Origin: Sunxiuqinia elliptica
GTDB taxonomy: Bacteria; Bacteroidota; Bacteroidia; Bacteroidales; Prolixibacteraceae
Assembly (NCBI RefSeq): GCF_900113005.1
Contig: NZ_FONW01000003.1
Location: 248,001 to 312,000, forward strand
Length of the DNA: 64,000 nucleotides
Direction of reading: 5' to 3'
Part shown: positions 8,239-17,899 of the stretch, one piece after another
Layout of the letters: every line of letters begins with the position of its first letter
Numbering within the stretch: position 1 is the first letter of the stretch
The notes under the pieces: generated by a model
Database searches by the model: none
The model's input: only the letters and a program-made list of their open reading frames with translations
Told to the model about the DNA's origin: nothing
Translations under genes and position numbers: made by a program

Positions 8239-11200
8239 TTATTCGGCATTCTTTCCGTGACAACTCTTGTATTTCTTTCCACTACCACATGGACAAGGAT
8301 CATTCCGTCCGACTTTCTTCTCAACCCTTACAGGCTGCACTCGTTGTGGCTCTTTGGCTGCTTGTGCTCTATTGCCCCCAGAACTTACTTCAGGACTCTC
8401 TGATTTTTGGGTTGAATATTTACTCATATCCGTCCGTTTCCGGGCTTCAGCTTCACGCACCTCATTCGGATCAGAAATTGGAATATGCCCTTTCATTAAA
8501 GTGGATACAACATCTTTATTCACCTTTTGCACCATCACCTTGAATAGGTTGAACGATTCAAACTTATAAATCAACAATGGATCTTTCTGCTCGTAAGTAG
8601 CGTTTTGTACCGATTGTTTCAAGTCATCCATCTCACGTAGTTGCTCTTTCCAAGCTTCATCAATTGTAGAAAGAACGACTTGCTTTTGGTAAGACTTCAC
8701 CAACTCTTTTCCTTGATTATTATAGGCTTTTTCCAAATTGGTAATAATCTGGAAGATTCGCTTTCCATCAGAAATTGGAACAACAATATTTTGATAGATA
8801 TGAGACTTACTCTCATAAACATCTTTAATTACCGGGTAAGCTTGTTTTGAAATTGTTTCAACTTTCCGGGTAAATGTTTTGATCATTGCCTGGTAAATCT
8901 GTTCTATAATCTCCTCTGGCTTCATTTTGATGAAGTCATCAGCTGAAACTGGAGATTCGATGGATACCAAACGAACCAATTCCAAATTAAAGTCTTCGAA
9001 CTGATCACTACCATAGTACTCATTCACCAAGTTCTCCAATGAATCATACATCATGTTCAGCAAATCAACCTCAAGTCGTTCTCCAAACAAGGCATGGTGG
9101 CGTTTTTTATAGATAACTTCACGTTGTGAGTTCATCACATCATCGTACTCAAGCAAACGCTTACGAATACCGAAGTTGTTTTCTTCAACTTTCCGCTGCG
9201 CACGTTCAATTGATTTCGTAATCATAGAGTGCTGAATAACTTCACCTTCATCCAAACCCAAACGGTCCATAATTCCGGTGATCCGATCTGAGTTGAACAA
9301 ACGCATCAAATCATCTTCCAATGAAACGAAGAACTGAGAGCTACCCGGGTCTCCCTGACGTCCGGAACGTCCACGAAGCTGACGGTCAACACGACGAGAA
9401 TCGTGACGCTCGGTACCAATAATGGCCAAACCACCACGCTCTTTAACTTCTTTAGATAACTTAATGTCGGTACCACGACCAGCCATGTTCGTTGCGATAG
9501 TCACCATCCCTGAAGCACCGGCGTCAGCCACAATGTCTGCTTCTCGAGCGTGCAACTTCGCGTTCAATACATTATGCTTGATTCCCCGGATCTTTAACAT
9601 CCGGCTTAGTAATTCCGAAATTTCAACCGAAGTAGTACCAACCAACACTGGTCGTCCGGCCTTGTGCAATTCCACAATTTCCAGAATTACAGCATTGTAC
9701 TTTTCACGTTTTGTTTTATAAACCAAGTCTTCCCGGTCATCCCGAACGATTGGACGGTTTGTTGGGATAACCACAACCTCCAACTCGTAGATGTCCCAGA
9801 ATTCTCCTGCTTCTGTCTCGGCAGTTCCAGTCATACCACTTAATTTATGGTACATCCGGAAATAGTTCTGCAAGGTAACTGTTGCAAAAGTCTGTGTTGC
9901 GGCTTCAACTTTCACTCGTTCTTTAGCTTCAATCGCCTGGTGCAAACCATCCGAATAACGACGGCCTTCCATAATACGACCAGTCTGCTCATCAACAATC
10001 TTCACCTTGTTATCGATCACCACATATTCGATGTCCTTTTCGAACATGGCATAGGCTTTCAACAATTGGTTAATGGTATGAACCCGTTCTGATTTTACGG
10101 CATAACTTTGCAACAATTCGTCTTTCTTCTCTAATTGCTCGTCACGAGATAACTCCGTGCTATTCTCAATTTCAGCAATCATACCGCCCATATCAGGCAA
10201 TACAAAGAATTCCGGATCATCAACATCTGCAGAAATCAGGTCAATACCTTTATCAGTAAGCTCAACAGAGTTTTGTTTTTCTTCTATAATAAAGTAGAGC
10301 GGATCAGTTACAATATGCATGTTTTTGCTGTTATCCTGCATATAGTAATTTTCCGTCTTTTGCATGGCTGCCTTAATTCCCTCTTCACTCAGGAATTTAA
10401 TAATGGCTTTGGTTTTCGGAAGCCCTTTATGAGCTCGTAGCAATAACAAAGCTCCTTCTTCCCGCTCCTCTTTCGTAGGGTTCTCTTTTGTTAGCAGGCG
10501 TTTTGCATCAGTCAAACACTGAGTAACAAAATTCTTTTGCGCCGAAACTAACTTCTCTACTTTAGGCTTCAGTTCATCAAACTTCTGGTTATCTCCTTTA
10601 GGCACTGGCCCAGAAATAATCAAAGGCGTACGAGCATCATCAATCAATACCGAGTCAACCTCATCCACAATCGCATAGTGATGTTTGCGTTGCACCAAAT
10701 CTTGTGGATTGATCGCCATATTGTCACGCAGGTAATCGAAACCAAACTCATTATTGGTACCATAGGTAATATCCGAATTATAGGCTTTACGGCGGGCATC
10801 GGAGTTTGGACGGTGCTTATCAATACAGTCAACACTCATTCCATGAAACTCAAAAATTGGCCCCATCCATTCGGAGTCACGTTTTGATAGGTAATCATTC
10901 ACAGTTACAACATGAACACCACGACCAGCCAAAGCATTTAAAAAGACCGGCAAAGTCGCCACAAGGGTTTTACCTTCACCAGTTGCCATTTCGGCAATTT
11001 TTCCCTGGTGAAGCACAACCCCACCAATTAACTGTACATCGTAGTGAACCATCGCCCAAGTCACTTCCGCTCCCCCGGCAATCCACTTGTTATACCAAAC
11101 AGCCTGCTCACCATCAATCTCGATACTATCTCTTCCCGCTGCAAGTTCCCGATCAAAGTCAGTTGCTTTAACCACCAAACGCTCGTTCTCAGTAAAGCGA

Positions 11201-11559
11201 CGAGCTGTATCTTTCACCACAGCAAATGCTGCCGGCAATATTTCATTCAGAACAACTTCAATCTTTTCATTGATTTGCTCCTCAATCTTGTCAACTTGTT
11301 GGTAAATTTTCTCACTCTCCTGGATGTCAACTTCTTCAACCTTAGCTTTCAAGGCTGCAATTTCATCCAAATCAGCTTGAATCCGATCTTGAATCACTTG
11401 TTTTAAACGAGCTGATTCCCCTCTAAGCTCATCAATTGAAAGCTTAGAGATTCGTTCGTATTCTTTTTTGATTTCTTCAACAATTGGGGTGATTTCCCGG
11501 ATGTCTCGATCTGATTTGTTGCCCAGGAATTTTCCCAGAATCTTCGTTACAAAAGCCAT
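8239..11559 (-). CDS. secA: Preprotein translocase ATPase SecA
   Basis: SecA drives proteins through SecYEG using ATP. The 1106-residue product has Walker A in [11 protein letters not shown], the DEVDS helicase motif, GTDIKL and [13 protein letters not shown] of the second motor domain, and a C-terminal zinc-binding SEC-C motif ([18 protein letters not shown]). It is longer than E. coli SecA because of insertions typical of Bacteroidota. I chose the ATG at 11559 ([13 protein letters not shown]), the normal SecA N-terminus; an in-frame ATG 90 bases upstream would lie upstream of the apparent -7 promoter box at 11597-11604. Probably cotranscribed with lgt. Confidence 0.97.
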   Translation of the reverse strand: MAFVTKILGKFLGNKSDRDIREITPIVEEIKKEYERISKLSIDELRGESARLKQVIQDRIQADLDEIAALKAKVEEVDIQESEKIYQQVDKIEEQINEKIEVVLNEILPAAFAVVKDTARRFTENERLVVKATDFDRELAAGRDSIEIDGEQAVWYNKWIAGGAEVTWAMVHYDVQLIGGVVLHQGKIAEMATGEGKTLVATLPVFLNALAGRGVHVVTVNDYLSKRDSEWMGPIFEFHGMSVDCIDKHRPNSDARRKAYNSDITYGTNNEFGFDYLRDNMAINPQDLVQRKHHYAIVDEVDSVLIDDARTPLIISGPVPKGDNQKFDELKPKVEKLVSAQKNFVTQCLTDAKRLLTKENPTKEEREEGALLLLRAHKGLPKTKAIIKFLSEEGIKAAMQKTENYYMQDNSKNMHIVTDPLYFIIEEKQNSVELTDKGIDLISADVDDPEFFVLPDMGGMIAEIENSTELSRDEQLEKKDELLQSYAVKSERVHTINQLLKAYAMFEKDIEYVVIDNKVKIVDEQTGRIMEGRRYSDGLHQAIEAKERVKVEAATQTFATVTLQNYFRMYHKLSGMTGTAETEAGEFWDIYELEVVVIPTNRPIVRDDREDLVYKTKREKYNAVILEIVELHKAGRPVLVGTTSVEISELLSRMLKIRGIKHNVLNAKLHAREADIVADAGASGMVTIATNMAGRGTDIKLSKEVKERGGLAIIGTERHDSRRVDRQLRGRSGRQGDPGSSQFFVSLEDDLMRLFNSDRITGIMDRLGLDEGEVIQHSMITKSIERAQRKVEENNFGIRKRLLEYDDVMNSQREVIYKKRHHALFGERLEVDLLNMMYDSLENLVNEYYGSDQFEDFNLELVRLVSIESPVSADDFIKMKPEEIIEQIYQAMIKTFTRKVETISKQAYPVIKDVYESKSHIYQNIVVPISDGKRIFQIITNLEKAYNNQGKELVKSYQKQVVLSTIDEAWKEQLREMDDLKQSVQNATYEQKDPLLIYKFESFNLFKVMVQKVNKDVVSTLMKGHIPISDPNEVREAEARKRTDMSKYSTQKSESPEVSSGGNRAQAAKEPQRVQPVRVEKKVGRNDPCPCGSGKKYKSCHGKNAE

Positions 11560-11596
11560 TATATCAAGTTTCTTATTATTACCTATTAAACGCACA

Positions 11597-11604
11597 CAAA
11601 AGTA
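11597..11604 (-). promoter_or_regulatory. Probable -7 promoter box of secA
   Basis: On the minus strand the sequence reads TACTTTTG, matching the Bacteroidota -7 consensus TAnnTTTG. It would start transcription about 30 nt before the secA ATG at 11559. No good -33 TTG is seen at the usual distance, so confidence is moderate. Confidence 0.4.
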
Positions 11605-11659
11605 GTTATTATGCTTAAGTTTACTTGTGTGTGGGCGTATTTTTTTCAATAATAATCAT

Positions 11660-11715
11660 GCCAATCCAGATTTACACACAAATTACGCCAATATAACAGT
11701 TCATGCTGGATTGGC
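11660..11715. repeat. Inverted repeat upstream of secA
   Basis: GCCAATCCAG (11660-11669) and CTGGATTGGC (11706-11715) are perfect reverse complements 36 nt apart. There is no T-run, so it is not an ordinary terminator. It lies upstream of the probable secA promoter. Role unknown. Confidence 0.5.
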
Positions 11716-11904
11716 CTGCCAATACAACCGAAAAGGCATTTTAAACAAGCCTTTATAGCATTGCGACTTCTTGCAATCTAGTACTTATCAAATTTGGATC
11801 AAGTGATTCGGCATATCTTTATATAGCCCCAGTTTCTCAGTGCACCAACCGTTTAATAATAAACTGACGATTGCCCGATGAGCTTAATCTCGTTTTATTT
11901 TAAC

Positions 11905-11912
11905 TAGTTTTG
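11905..11912 (+). promoter_or_regulatory. Probable -7 promoter box of zinc-ribbon protein gene
   Basis: TAGTTTTG fits TAnnTTTG and lies 20 bp before the ATG at 11933, implying a very short leader. No clear -33 element is seen. Confidence 0.35.
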
Positions 11913-11932
11913 CTAAAATAAAGAAGAATAGG

Positions 11933-12115
11933 ATGAAGGATTTTTCAACACAATGTTTTGTTTGTCAAGAAGAAGTCGATTCAAAAACAGCTCTCAAAAA
12001 CCAGGCATTAAACCTACCTGTTTGCGAGAAATGCAAAGGCACAAAGGCAGAAGAAGTTAAAGAAAAGGAATTGACGGAAGGGCTGGCTGACGGATTTGTA
12101 TGTGGCTGCATATAA
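11933..12115 (+). CDS. Small CxxC-CxxC zinc-ribbon-like protein
   Basis: The 60-residue product has CFVC (8-11) and CEKC (31-34), a pair of CxxC knuckles 19 residues apart as in zinc ribbons. It ends in an acidic helix-like stretch and CGCI. I do not recognise the family. A perfect -7 box lies just upstream and a stem-loop follows, which supports a real transcript. It stands alone between the divergent secA and a convergent secreted-protein gene. Zinc binding is inferred from cysteine spacing only. Confidence 0.6.
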   Translation: MKDFSTQCFVCQEEVDSKTALKNQALNLPVCEKCKGTKAEEVKEKELTEGLADGFVCGCI

Positions 12116-12143
12116 AAAAGGCTGCTTCTGGGGGGAAGCAGCC
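12114..12143 (-). terminator. Stem-loop terminator between convergent genes
   Basis: GGCTGCTTC (12120-12128) pairs with GAAGCAGCC (12135-12143) around a 6-nt loop. On the minus strand a run of six T follows, so it mainly ends the secreted-protein gene at 12177-12647. Confidence 0.8.
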
Positions 12144-12176
12144 TCTCGAATTGATTCTGTTTAATTACTAAAATTA

Positions 12177-12647
12177 CTAATTTAACAGGTGTTTATAACT
12201 TGGATTTACTAAGTTCGGAAGATAAGCAGCGATCAAATTCAGAGCATCCTCTTCAGAAAGCTCATTAGGGCTCAGAATTTTCTGTCTGGCAAGCTCTGAT
12301 TCATTTATTACTTGATTCGTCATTACCTCTGGCAATTTGCTGTATTCAGCTCTTACGCGTTTTGCTCCAAATCCTTTTTTGCAGCAAACATAAGCAACTT
12401 CAAAGTGCTCGGCACGAACGACATAATGCTTAGAACGTTTATTCTGATGTAAACTGATTACAATTGGTGACTCAGTTTCATCATAAGAAAGCACCCATGC
12501 TTTATCAACGTCTCCTGATAATTCCTGGTTGCTTACTGGAACAATTTGATAATCATTAAATGTTTTATCAGCTCCGGTGGCTTGTACGGCAAAAGTTGCC
12601 AAACACAATAAGACAATTGAGATTCCTGTAAAGATTCTGTTTTTCAT
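12177..12647 (-). CDS. Secreted hypothetical protein
   Basis: The 156-residue product has a Sec signal peptide (about residues 1-26, ending AVQATGA) without a lipobox cysteine. The mature part contains YVCCKKGFGAKRV and a helical C-terminus with the stretch LSEEDALNLIAAYL. I do not recognise the family. It is followed by its own terminator and is a single-gene unit. Periplasmic location is inferred from the signal peptide. Confidence 0.7.
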   Translation of the reverse strand: MKNRIFTGISIVLLCLATFAVQATGADKTFNDYQIVPVSNQELSGDVDKAWVLSYDETESPIVISLHQNKRSKHYVVRAEHFEVAYVCCKKGFGAKRVRAEYSKLPEVMTNQVINESELARQKILSPNELSEEDALNLIAAYLPNLVNPSYKHLLN

Positions 12648-12882
12648 GACTGTTTGGATTTAATCGTTTCTATTAAATTGTTTCTGTTTTCTAATCTGAG
12701 TAAAAGATACTCAACTGTTGTTTTCTGATTGTTTACTTAATAGACGGTGCTAAATCCAAAAAATTACACCTCAAAGTCGTTATTTGCCCCATGTTTCGAC
12801 GAACAACCAATTTTAACAGACGAACGCCTCGAAACCGTCAACAAAAACTAAACCGCTTTTTGTAATACGTGATGTAATCAAA

Positions 12883-14022
12883 CTATTTTGTTTGAATATA
12901 CTGTTCCAATCGATCCATTCCTTCGCGTATATTCGCTAATGAATTTGCGTAAGAAAAGCGCAGAAATCCTTCTCCCCCTGGGCCAAAATCAATCCCTGGA
13001 GTTACGCCAAGGTGCACCTTCTCTAAAATATCAAAAGCAAGACGATAGGAATCAGTTCCGAGGTGTGTGGCATCGACAAACACATAGAAAGCTCCCGTTG
13101 GCTCAACAGGAATTCGAAATCCTAGTTCTTTTAATCGTTGGATTAAATACAAACGCCGTTCGTTATAAACTGCTTTCATCTGTTGAACATCTGCTCCGGC
13201 CGATTTTAAGGCGGCAATTCCTGCTCGTTGAGCAACAGAACTGGCACAAATAAATAAGTTCTGCTGTAATTTTTGAATTGGCCGAATGAACTGTTTGGGG
13301 GCAATTAGGTATCCCAACCTCATCCCAGTCATGGCATATAACTTTGAAAAACCGTTTAACACAAATACTTGGTCTGAAAATTCCAGCATACTGTGAGCAT
13401 CCTCTTCGTATGTTAGGCCGTGATAAATTTCATCCGAAATTACAGGGACTCCAAGCTTGGCCAAGTCTCTCATCGTATCGGCTGTTAGTAAGTTCCCTGT
13501 TGGATTCATCGGACTATTGATTAAAACAGCCTTCGTTTTAGTCGAAATTCGTTTCTGAATAGATTCAGCATGCAACTGAAAACCATCCTGTTCGCTAACA
13601 GGCACCCGAACGGCCTTAGCGCCAATGTAATGTATAAAATTAGGATAGCAGGCATATGACGGGTCCGATAGGATCACTTCATCATCTTGCTCGCATAAAA
13701 CAGAAAGTGCCAACAAGATAGCCGGAGAGCTTCCAGAAGTTATCACAATCTGATCCGGATCGATTTCTACTTGATAGTTTTCACGATAAAAACGGGAGAT
13801 TTCATCACGTAACTCCGGATCGCCAAGACTATGAGTATAATGAGTTCTACTGTCGGCAATCGCCTGCTGACAAGCTTCAGCCACTATTGGAGGCATGGAA
13901 AAATCAGGTTCTCCAACTTCTAGATGAATGACATGTTTTCCGGCTTTCTCTAGCTCAGCCGCTCTTTCAAGCACCTCCATTACAATGAAAGGTGAAATAT
14001 CTTTTACCCGCGATGCAGTCAT
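12883..14022 (-). CDS. PLP-dependent class I/II aminotransferase
   Basis: The 379-residue product is a fold-type I aminotransferase. The motif SPMNPTGNL, the PLP-binding aspartate in VISDEIYHGLTY and the Schiff-base lysine in LNGFSKLYAMTGMRLGYL are all present, as is the C-terminal arginine motif FLRFSYANS that binds the substrate carboxylate. It resembles aspartate/aromatic-type aminotransferases (AspC/PatA group). The amino donor cannot be fixed from sequence alone. It stands alone, with 182 bp of apparently non-coding sequence upstream. Confidence 0.9.
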   Translation of the reverse strand: MTASRVKDISPFIVMEVLERAAELEKAGKHVIHLEVGEPDFSMPPIVAEACQQAIADSRTHYTHSLGDPELRDEISRFYRENYQVEIDPDQIVITSGSSPAILLALSVLCEQDDEVILSDPSYACYPNFIHYIGAKAVRVPVSEQDGFQLHAESIQKRISTKTKAVLINSPMNPTGNLLTADTMRDLAKLGVPVISDEIYHGLTYEEDAHSMLEFSDQVFVLNGFSKLYAMTGMRLGYLIAPKQFIRPIQKLQQNLFICASSVAQRAGIAALKSAGADVQQMKAVYNERRLYLIQRLKELGFRIPVEPTGAFYVFVDATHLGTDSYRLAFDILEKVHLGVTPGIDFGPGGEGFLRFSYANSLANIREGMDRLEQYIQTK

Positions 14023-14204
14023 TGTGATTTTTGACCTCGAAATTACAGAAGATATCAGATTCTACAAGCTTGAGAGAACAAAATAAGCGCTATTTTTTTG
14101 AGCAAAGATTCAAAATAATAACACAGTTCGAGCTATAATTATCAGATAGAAAAGATTAAAAACAGGCTAGTAGTAATAACAACAAAGTCCTTACTGAACC
14201 TTAA

Positions 14205-14735
14205 TTACGGAATAAAAGGATGGTGGTCGTTGCTAATGCTGAAGCTTCCACTCAGTTTAACTTTCTTGGAGATATTGTACTGTAGAAACATGGAAGCACC
14301 ACGAATACTCATGTCCTTCAAAGATGGATTTGCTGGCATATTATCAAAAATGGTACTTCCAGCAAAACTATTTCCTCCGACCACAAGTCGGTCGTTTAAG
14401 TTGTAGTGAGCTTGGTTAGTTACTGATAATGAACCTAACCACGGATTAAAGACAGGCGCTTGATTGGTGAGACTTAATGTTTTAAAACCGGCGTAAGAAT
14501 TATAATCAATCACCCACTCAGGTTGTAAGTCAAATTTCATTGGAACCGACAAGTTTGGCTCAGTTTCAATTCCTCCGAAGGTTGAATTCGGCAAAAAATT
14601 GAATAACTCGCGGTATATAAAATCGTACTCTGGGTTGATAACTTTACTCACTTTAACTGAATCAGTTTGGGCATACCCCAGAAAACTGATCAATACCAAA
14701 GCACAAACCAAGAAAGCAGATTTTATCGTTTTCAT
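14205..14735 (-). CDS. Secreted envelope protein, beta-barrel-like
   Basis: The 176-residue product has a signal peptide ending LGYAQ. The rest is rich in alternating polar and hydrophobic strands (GFKTLSLTNQAP, LGSLSVTNQAHYNL, VGGNSFAGS, LSGSFSISNDHH), as in small outer-membrane or periplasmic beta proteins. No catalytic motif is seen and I do not recognise the family. It lies upstream of, and on the same strand as, a PorT-like barrel gene, with 151 bp less than that gene's far end separating the two units; cotranscription is uncertain. Confidence 0.65.
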   Translation of the reverse strand: MKTIKSAFLVCALVLISFLGYAQTDSVKVSKVINPEYDFIYRELFNFLPNSTFGGIETEPNLSVPMKFDLQPEWVIDYNSYAGFKTLSLTNQAPVFNPWLGSLSVTNQAHYNLNDRLVVGGNSFAGSTIFDNMPANPSLKDMSIRGASMFLQYNISKKVKLSGSFSISNDHHPFIP

Positions 14736-14886
14736 GTCGAGTCTCTTTTTTATAAAAGCATTTACTTAAAAGACCAAATATTTTCGTTTAAAAGAGTGAA
14801 GGCAGGTTGCAGCCCAATTTGTGTAGACCTCCCCTAACCTTCAAATTATTTCAAACTTAATCAATTGGAATTATTTCCCAAATGAT

Positions 14887-15471
14887 TTAAAGCAACTTAA
14901 TACCTAAACTAACAACAAAACTTTTGCTTTTCACATCATTGTCGAGCAACGGCCCAGAATACAAGTCTCCGCTGCTATTTTCCATACGAACATCAAGTGT
15001 CAAAAATAAGAAGTCAGCTCCGACACCATATTGCCAACCAAAGAAACTGTCTTTTACATCATTCGAATCAAAAAACTCATTATTGAGTTCCTTATCCGTA
15101 AAGAATGACATCAATGGACCGGCATTTGCTCTTACTTTCAATGGCCCTTTATCAATAACGTTAACCCCTAATAATATAGGAACGTCAACGGTTTTTAAAT
15201 CGAAAGAATGGATGGTGTGAGAAGCCCCAGATTCAAAATCCACCGTTCCACCTTTTGAACTAAAATAGGCCTCGGGTTGCAAGTAAAGCCTTCCTAAGTT
15301 TAAGCGGACAAATGCTCCAACATGGTAATTGTCCACGCTACCCTCACCACCAATATCAGCAGTCAGTTTTGAATTACTGTATCCTCCCTTTAAGCCTAAA
15401 TTAATTGGCGACTGCGCCATCGAAGGTAAAGCAAACACAGCTAGAAGTAAGAAAATTGTAATTTTTTTCAT
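14887..15471 (-). CDS. PorT-like outer-membrane beta-barrel protein
   Basis: The 194-residue product has a signal peptide ending PSMAQ, followed by an outer-membrane barrel of the OMP_b-brl_2/PorT type. The opening strand INLGLKGGYSNSKL and the phrase YHVGAFVRLNLGRLYLQPEAYFSSKGG are typical. The C-terminus (SFVVSLGIKLL) is amphipathic. These small eight-stranded barrels are abundant in Bacteroidota and mostly lack a known function. Confidence 0.85.
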   Translation of the reverse strand: MKKITIFLLLAVFALPSMAQSPINLGLKGGYSNSKLTADIGGEGSVDNYHVGAFVRLNLGRLYLQPEAYFSSKGGTVDFESGASHTIHSFDLKTVDVPILLGVNVIDKGPLKVRANAGPLMSFFTDKELNNEFFDSNDVKDSFFGWQYGVGADFLFLTLDVRMENSSGDLYSGPLLDNDVKSKSFVVSLGIKLL

Positions 15472-15550
15472 GGCATTTTTAAAATTAATGATTCTAGAAG
15501 TTAACGTTTATTTACGTCAATAATTGCCAAACTTTGCCATAAAAAACAAA

Positions 15551-15589
15551 GTATGCCTGCTAAAAATACGACATTTTGAGCAGGCATAC
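15551..15589 (-). terminator. Stem-loop terminator after thioredoxin-fold gene
   Basis: GTATGCCTGCT (15551-15561) and AGCAGGCATAC (15579-15589) form a perfect 11-bp stem. On the minus strand it is followed by TTTGTTTTTT. Confidence 0.85.
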
Positions 15590-15627
15590 CATAGCACATT
15601 CAATTTCTTTTAGTTAAGCAACTTAAT

Positions 15628-16212
15628 TTAATAAACCAGATCACATGCTTCTGGAGGCATCCAATGTCGGTCTTTTCCTTCCCACTTCACATTACAACCA
15701 ATGGGATTGGTCATTGGAACGGTTGTCATCTTCCCAGCGGTGAGCTCATATAATGTTCGTTCCAAATCATTCACCTTAACCTGCGATGCATCCCGTGGAT
15801 AATCGACCCCGCGTCCGGTGTACACCAAACGACGATCTTGGTCAAATATAAAAAAGTGCGGTGTTCGCAATGCCCCATAAGCCAAGGCAACCTCCTGACT
15901 CTCATCCCGGAGGTAAATCCAAGGAAAGCGATTCCTATTCATTCGCTGCACCATGTGGTCAAAATCATCTTCCTGGTACGTATTTTCACTATTGGAGTTA
16001 ATTCCAACAAAGCGGACTCCATCCTTTTCAAATTTTTCAGCTGCTGCTCTTGTCAACTCATCACTCCCAACCACATATGGGCAATGGTTACAAGTGAAGA
16101 AAATAACCAGAAACCGAGCTTGCTCAAAATCTTTAAGCGAATAGTTTTTTCCATCCGTAGCAGGTAAATCAAAATCGATCGCCTGCGCTCCTATCTCAAG
16201 TGTAAAACTCAT
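15628..16212 (-). CDS. Thioredoxin-fold AhpC/TSA-like protein
   Basis: The 194-residue cytoplasmic protein has an AhpC/TSA-type thioredoxin fold. The redox motif reads TCNHCPYV with cysteines at 41 and 44, and the later cis-proline region reads [12 protein letters not shown]. This CNHC form is the one in widespread bacterial thioredoxin family proteins of about 190 residues, whose substrate is not defined. There is no signal peptide. It forms a single-gene unit ended by a strong terminator. Confidence 0.85.
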   Translation of the reverse strand: MSFTLEIGAQAIDFDLPATDGKNYSLKDFEQARFLVIFFTCNHCPYVVGSDELTRAAAEKFEKDGVRFVGINSNSENTYQEDDFDHMVQRMNRNRFPWIYLRDESQEVALAYGALRTPHFFIFDQDRRLVYTGRGVDYPRDASQVKVNDLERTLYELTAGKMTTVPMTNPIGCNVKWEGKDRHWMPPEACDLVY

Positions 16213-16468
16213 AATTCCCGTTGTTTTTCAGGTTACTAACTATTCAAGTAACAAGCAAAGGCTATAACTTGTTGGAAACATTATACGTTATACTTCTAAG
16301 AGTAGTTTTATTTCAACATGAATGAAGAGTAAACAATCACCAGAAAACAGTTAAAAAACAAGTTTTACCACTTGGAAAATAGAATTTTTTTTTTCTAGTT
16401 TACAAAACCAATACCTCAAGGTATTTTTTAGAAACTAAGTTATTAATTATTAGATCTGTAAAATTAAA

Positions 16469-16660
16469 ATGAAATCGAAAAACAGCTCCAGCAAGAAGCA
16501 AAAGCATTCCGATTTTGAGGACATGGATTTTAGGAGCAAATCACCAAAAAGTGTAAAAAAAGAACGAAGCTCAAAACGGCGACTGTCTATTTATGATGAA
16601 TTTGATGATGATGTTGATTTTAATGATTTTAACTCAAACGACGACTTATACGAAAAATAA
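16469..16660 (+). CDS. Small charged hypothetical protein
   Basis: The 63-residue product has a very basic, serine/lysine-rich first half (many SK and KK pairs) and an acidic second half (FDDDVDFNDFNSNDD). The sequence is low complexity and probably disordered. An ATG preceded by an AT-rich leader, and a lone position between convergent and divergent genes, fit a short real gene, but the composition bias means chance cannot be excluded. I do not recognise it. Confidence 0.45.
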   Translation: MKSKNSSSKKQKHSDFEDMDFRSKSPKSVKKERSSKRRLSIYDEFDDDVDFNDFNSNDDLYEK

Positions 16661-16689
16661 GCACTAAAAACAGATCATAATCCACTTTT

Positions 16690-17643
16690 TTAATTGATTA
16701 CATTCAGGCTTTCTCTATTCAGAAAAGCTTGCAGATTATTGACCGCAATGTCCATTAAACGCTGGCGAGCTTCTATAGTGGCCCAAGCAATATGTGGCGT
16801 TAGATAGCAATTTTGAGCTGTCAACAGTGGATGATCGGCAGCAGGAGGCTCATCCGAAAGGACATCCAAGCCTGCTGCTGCTAAATGTCCTTCATTCAAC
16901 GCATCAGCCAAGTCTTGTTCATTGATCAGCGGACCGCGCCCCGTATTGATTAGCACAGCTCCTTTTTTCATCAAAGCCAGTTTTTCCTGACCAATAAACT
17001 CATAGTTTGCTTCAGTTAAAGGACAATTTAAGCTCACCACGTCCGACTCTTTCAAAAGTTCATCCAGCTCGCACTGCTTAAAGTCTTCCGAGATATCTTT
17101 CAAAATCGATCGATTTTGAAAGAGGATTTTCATGCCAAAAGCATGTCCTATTTCAGCCACTTTTTGTCCAATTTTACCAAAACCAATAATCCCTAATGTC
17201 TTACCGCTAAGTTCAAATAGAGGCGTTCTAAAAAAAGAAAAATCGGCCGAGTTAACCCATTCTCCTCCATGCACGGCCTCCGAATGAAACTGAACTTGAT
17301 TTACAATATTTAGCAAATGAGCAAAAACCATTTGAGCAACCGAATCTGTGCTATATGCAGGAATATTGGTGACTACAACTCCTGCTTTTCGTGTAGCCTC
17401 CAAATCAATCACATTGTAACCAGTTGCCAGTACTCCAACATACTTCATCGCAGGACAAGCCTTTAATACCGCATCATCAATCACCACCTTGTTGGTTAAA
17501 ACAATTTCGGCATCACCGATACGTTCAACGGTTAAACTAGCTGGTGTGCGATCGTAAATTTCGCAATCACCAATTGCTTTTAATGCATCCCAACTTAAAT
17601 CACCTGGATTTAAGGTATAGCCATCCAATACAACTATTTTCAC
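16690..17643 (-). CDS. D-2-hydroxyacid dehydrogenase (glycerate dehydrogenase-like)
   Basis: The 317-residue product is a D-isomer-specific 2-hydroxyacid dehydrogenase. The NAD motif reads TLGIIGFGKIGQKVAEIGHAFG. The catalytic arginine lies in INTGRGPLI, the glutamate in GLDVLSDEPP and the histidine in TPHIAWAT, so the active site is intact. Sequence features are closest to hydroxypyruvate/glycerate dehydrogenases (HprA type), but the substrate is inferred. Single gene on the minus strand. Confidence 0.88.
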   Translation of the reverse strand: MKIVVLDGYTLNPGDLSWDALKAIGDCEIYDRTPASLTVERIGDAEIVLTNKVVIDDAVLKACPAMKYVGVLATGYNVIDLEATRKAGVVVTNIPAYSTDSVAQMVFAHLLNIVNQVQFHSEAVHGGEWVNSADFSFFRTPLFELSGKTLGIIGFGKIGQKVAEIGHAFGMKILFQNRSILKDISEDFKQCELDELLKESDVVSLNCPLTEANYEFIGQEKLALMKKGAVLINTGRGPLINEQDLADALNEGHLAAAGLDVLSDEPPAADHPLLTAQNCYLTPHIAWATIEARQRLMDIAVNNLQAFLNRESLNVIN

Positions 17644-17845
17644 AGTACTCTATTTTTAAGGTTATTTGAATTTTCAAAAACATGAAGGTAGCCAAATTCA
17701 GACAAAAACCGAACTCAACAGATTTGCATCAATATGCACACTTGCCTATTTGTTAACCAATCGGTTTTAAAGGCATTTAAATTGAAGGTTCTTCCCCAAA
17801 AACGAAGCTTAAAGCATTAACCTAGCCGACCGTTTTTTACAAAAA

Positions 17846-17877
17846 AAGCTGCTCCTCAAAAATTCGAGAAGCAGCTT
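17846..17877 (-). terminator. Terminator after odhB
   Basis: AAGCTGCT (17846-17853) pairs with AGCAGCTT (17870-17877), extended by three more pairs after one mismatch. Seven A precede it, giving a T-run on the minus strand. Confidence 0.8.
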
Positions 17878-17899
17878 GAGTTATAGCATTGAAAACTAA

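Noticed and set aside
8267-11406. Several plus-strand frames of 80-120 codons opposite secA
   Set aside because: They are antisense to a clear secA gene and have no motif or signal of their own.
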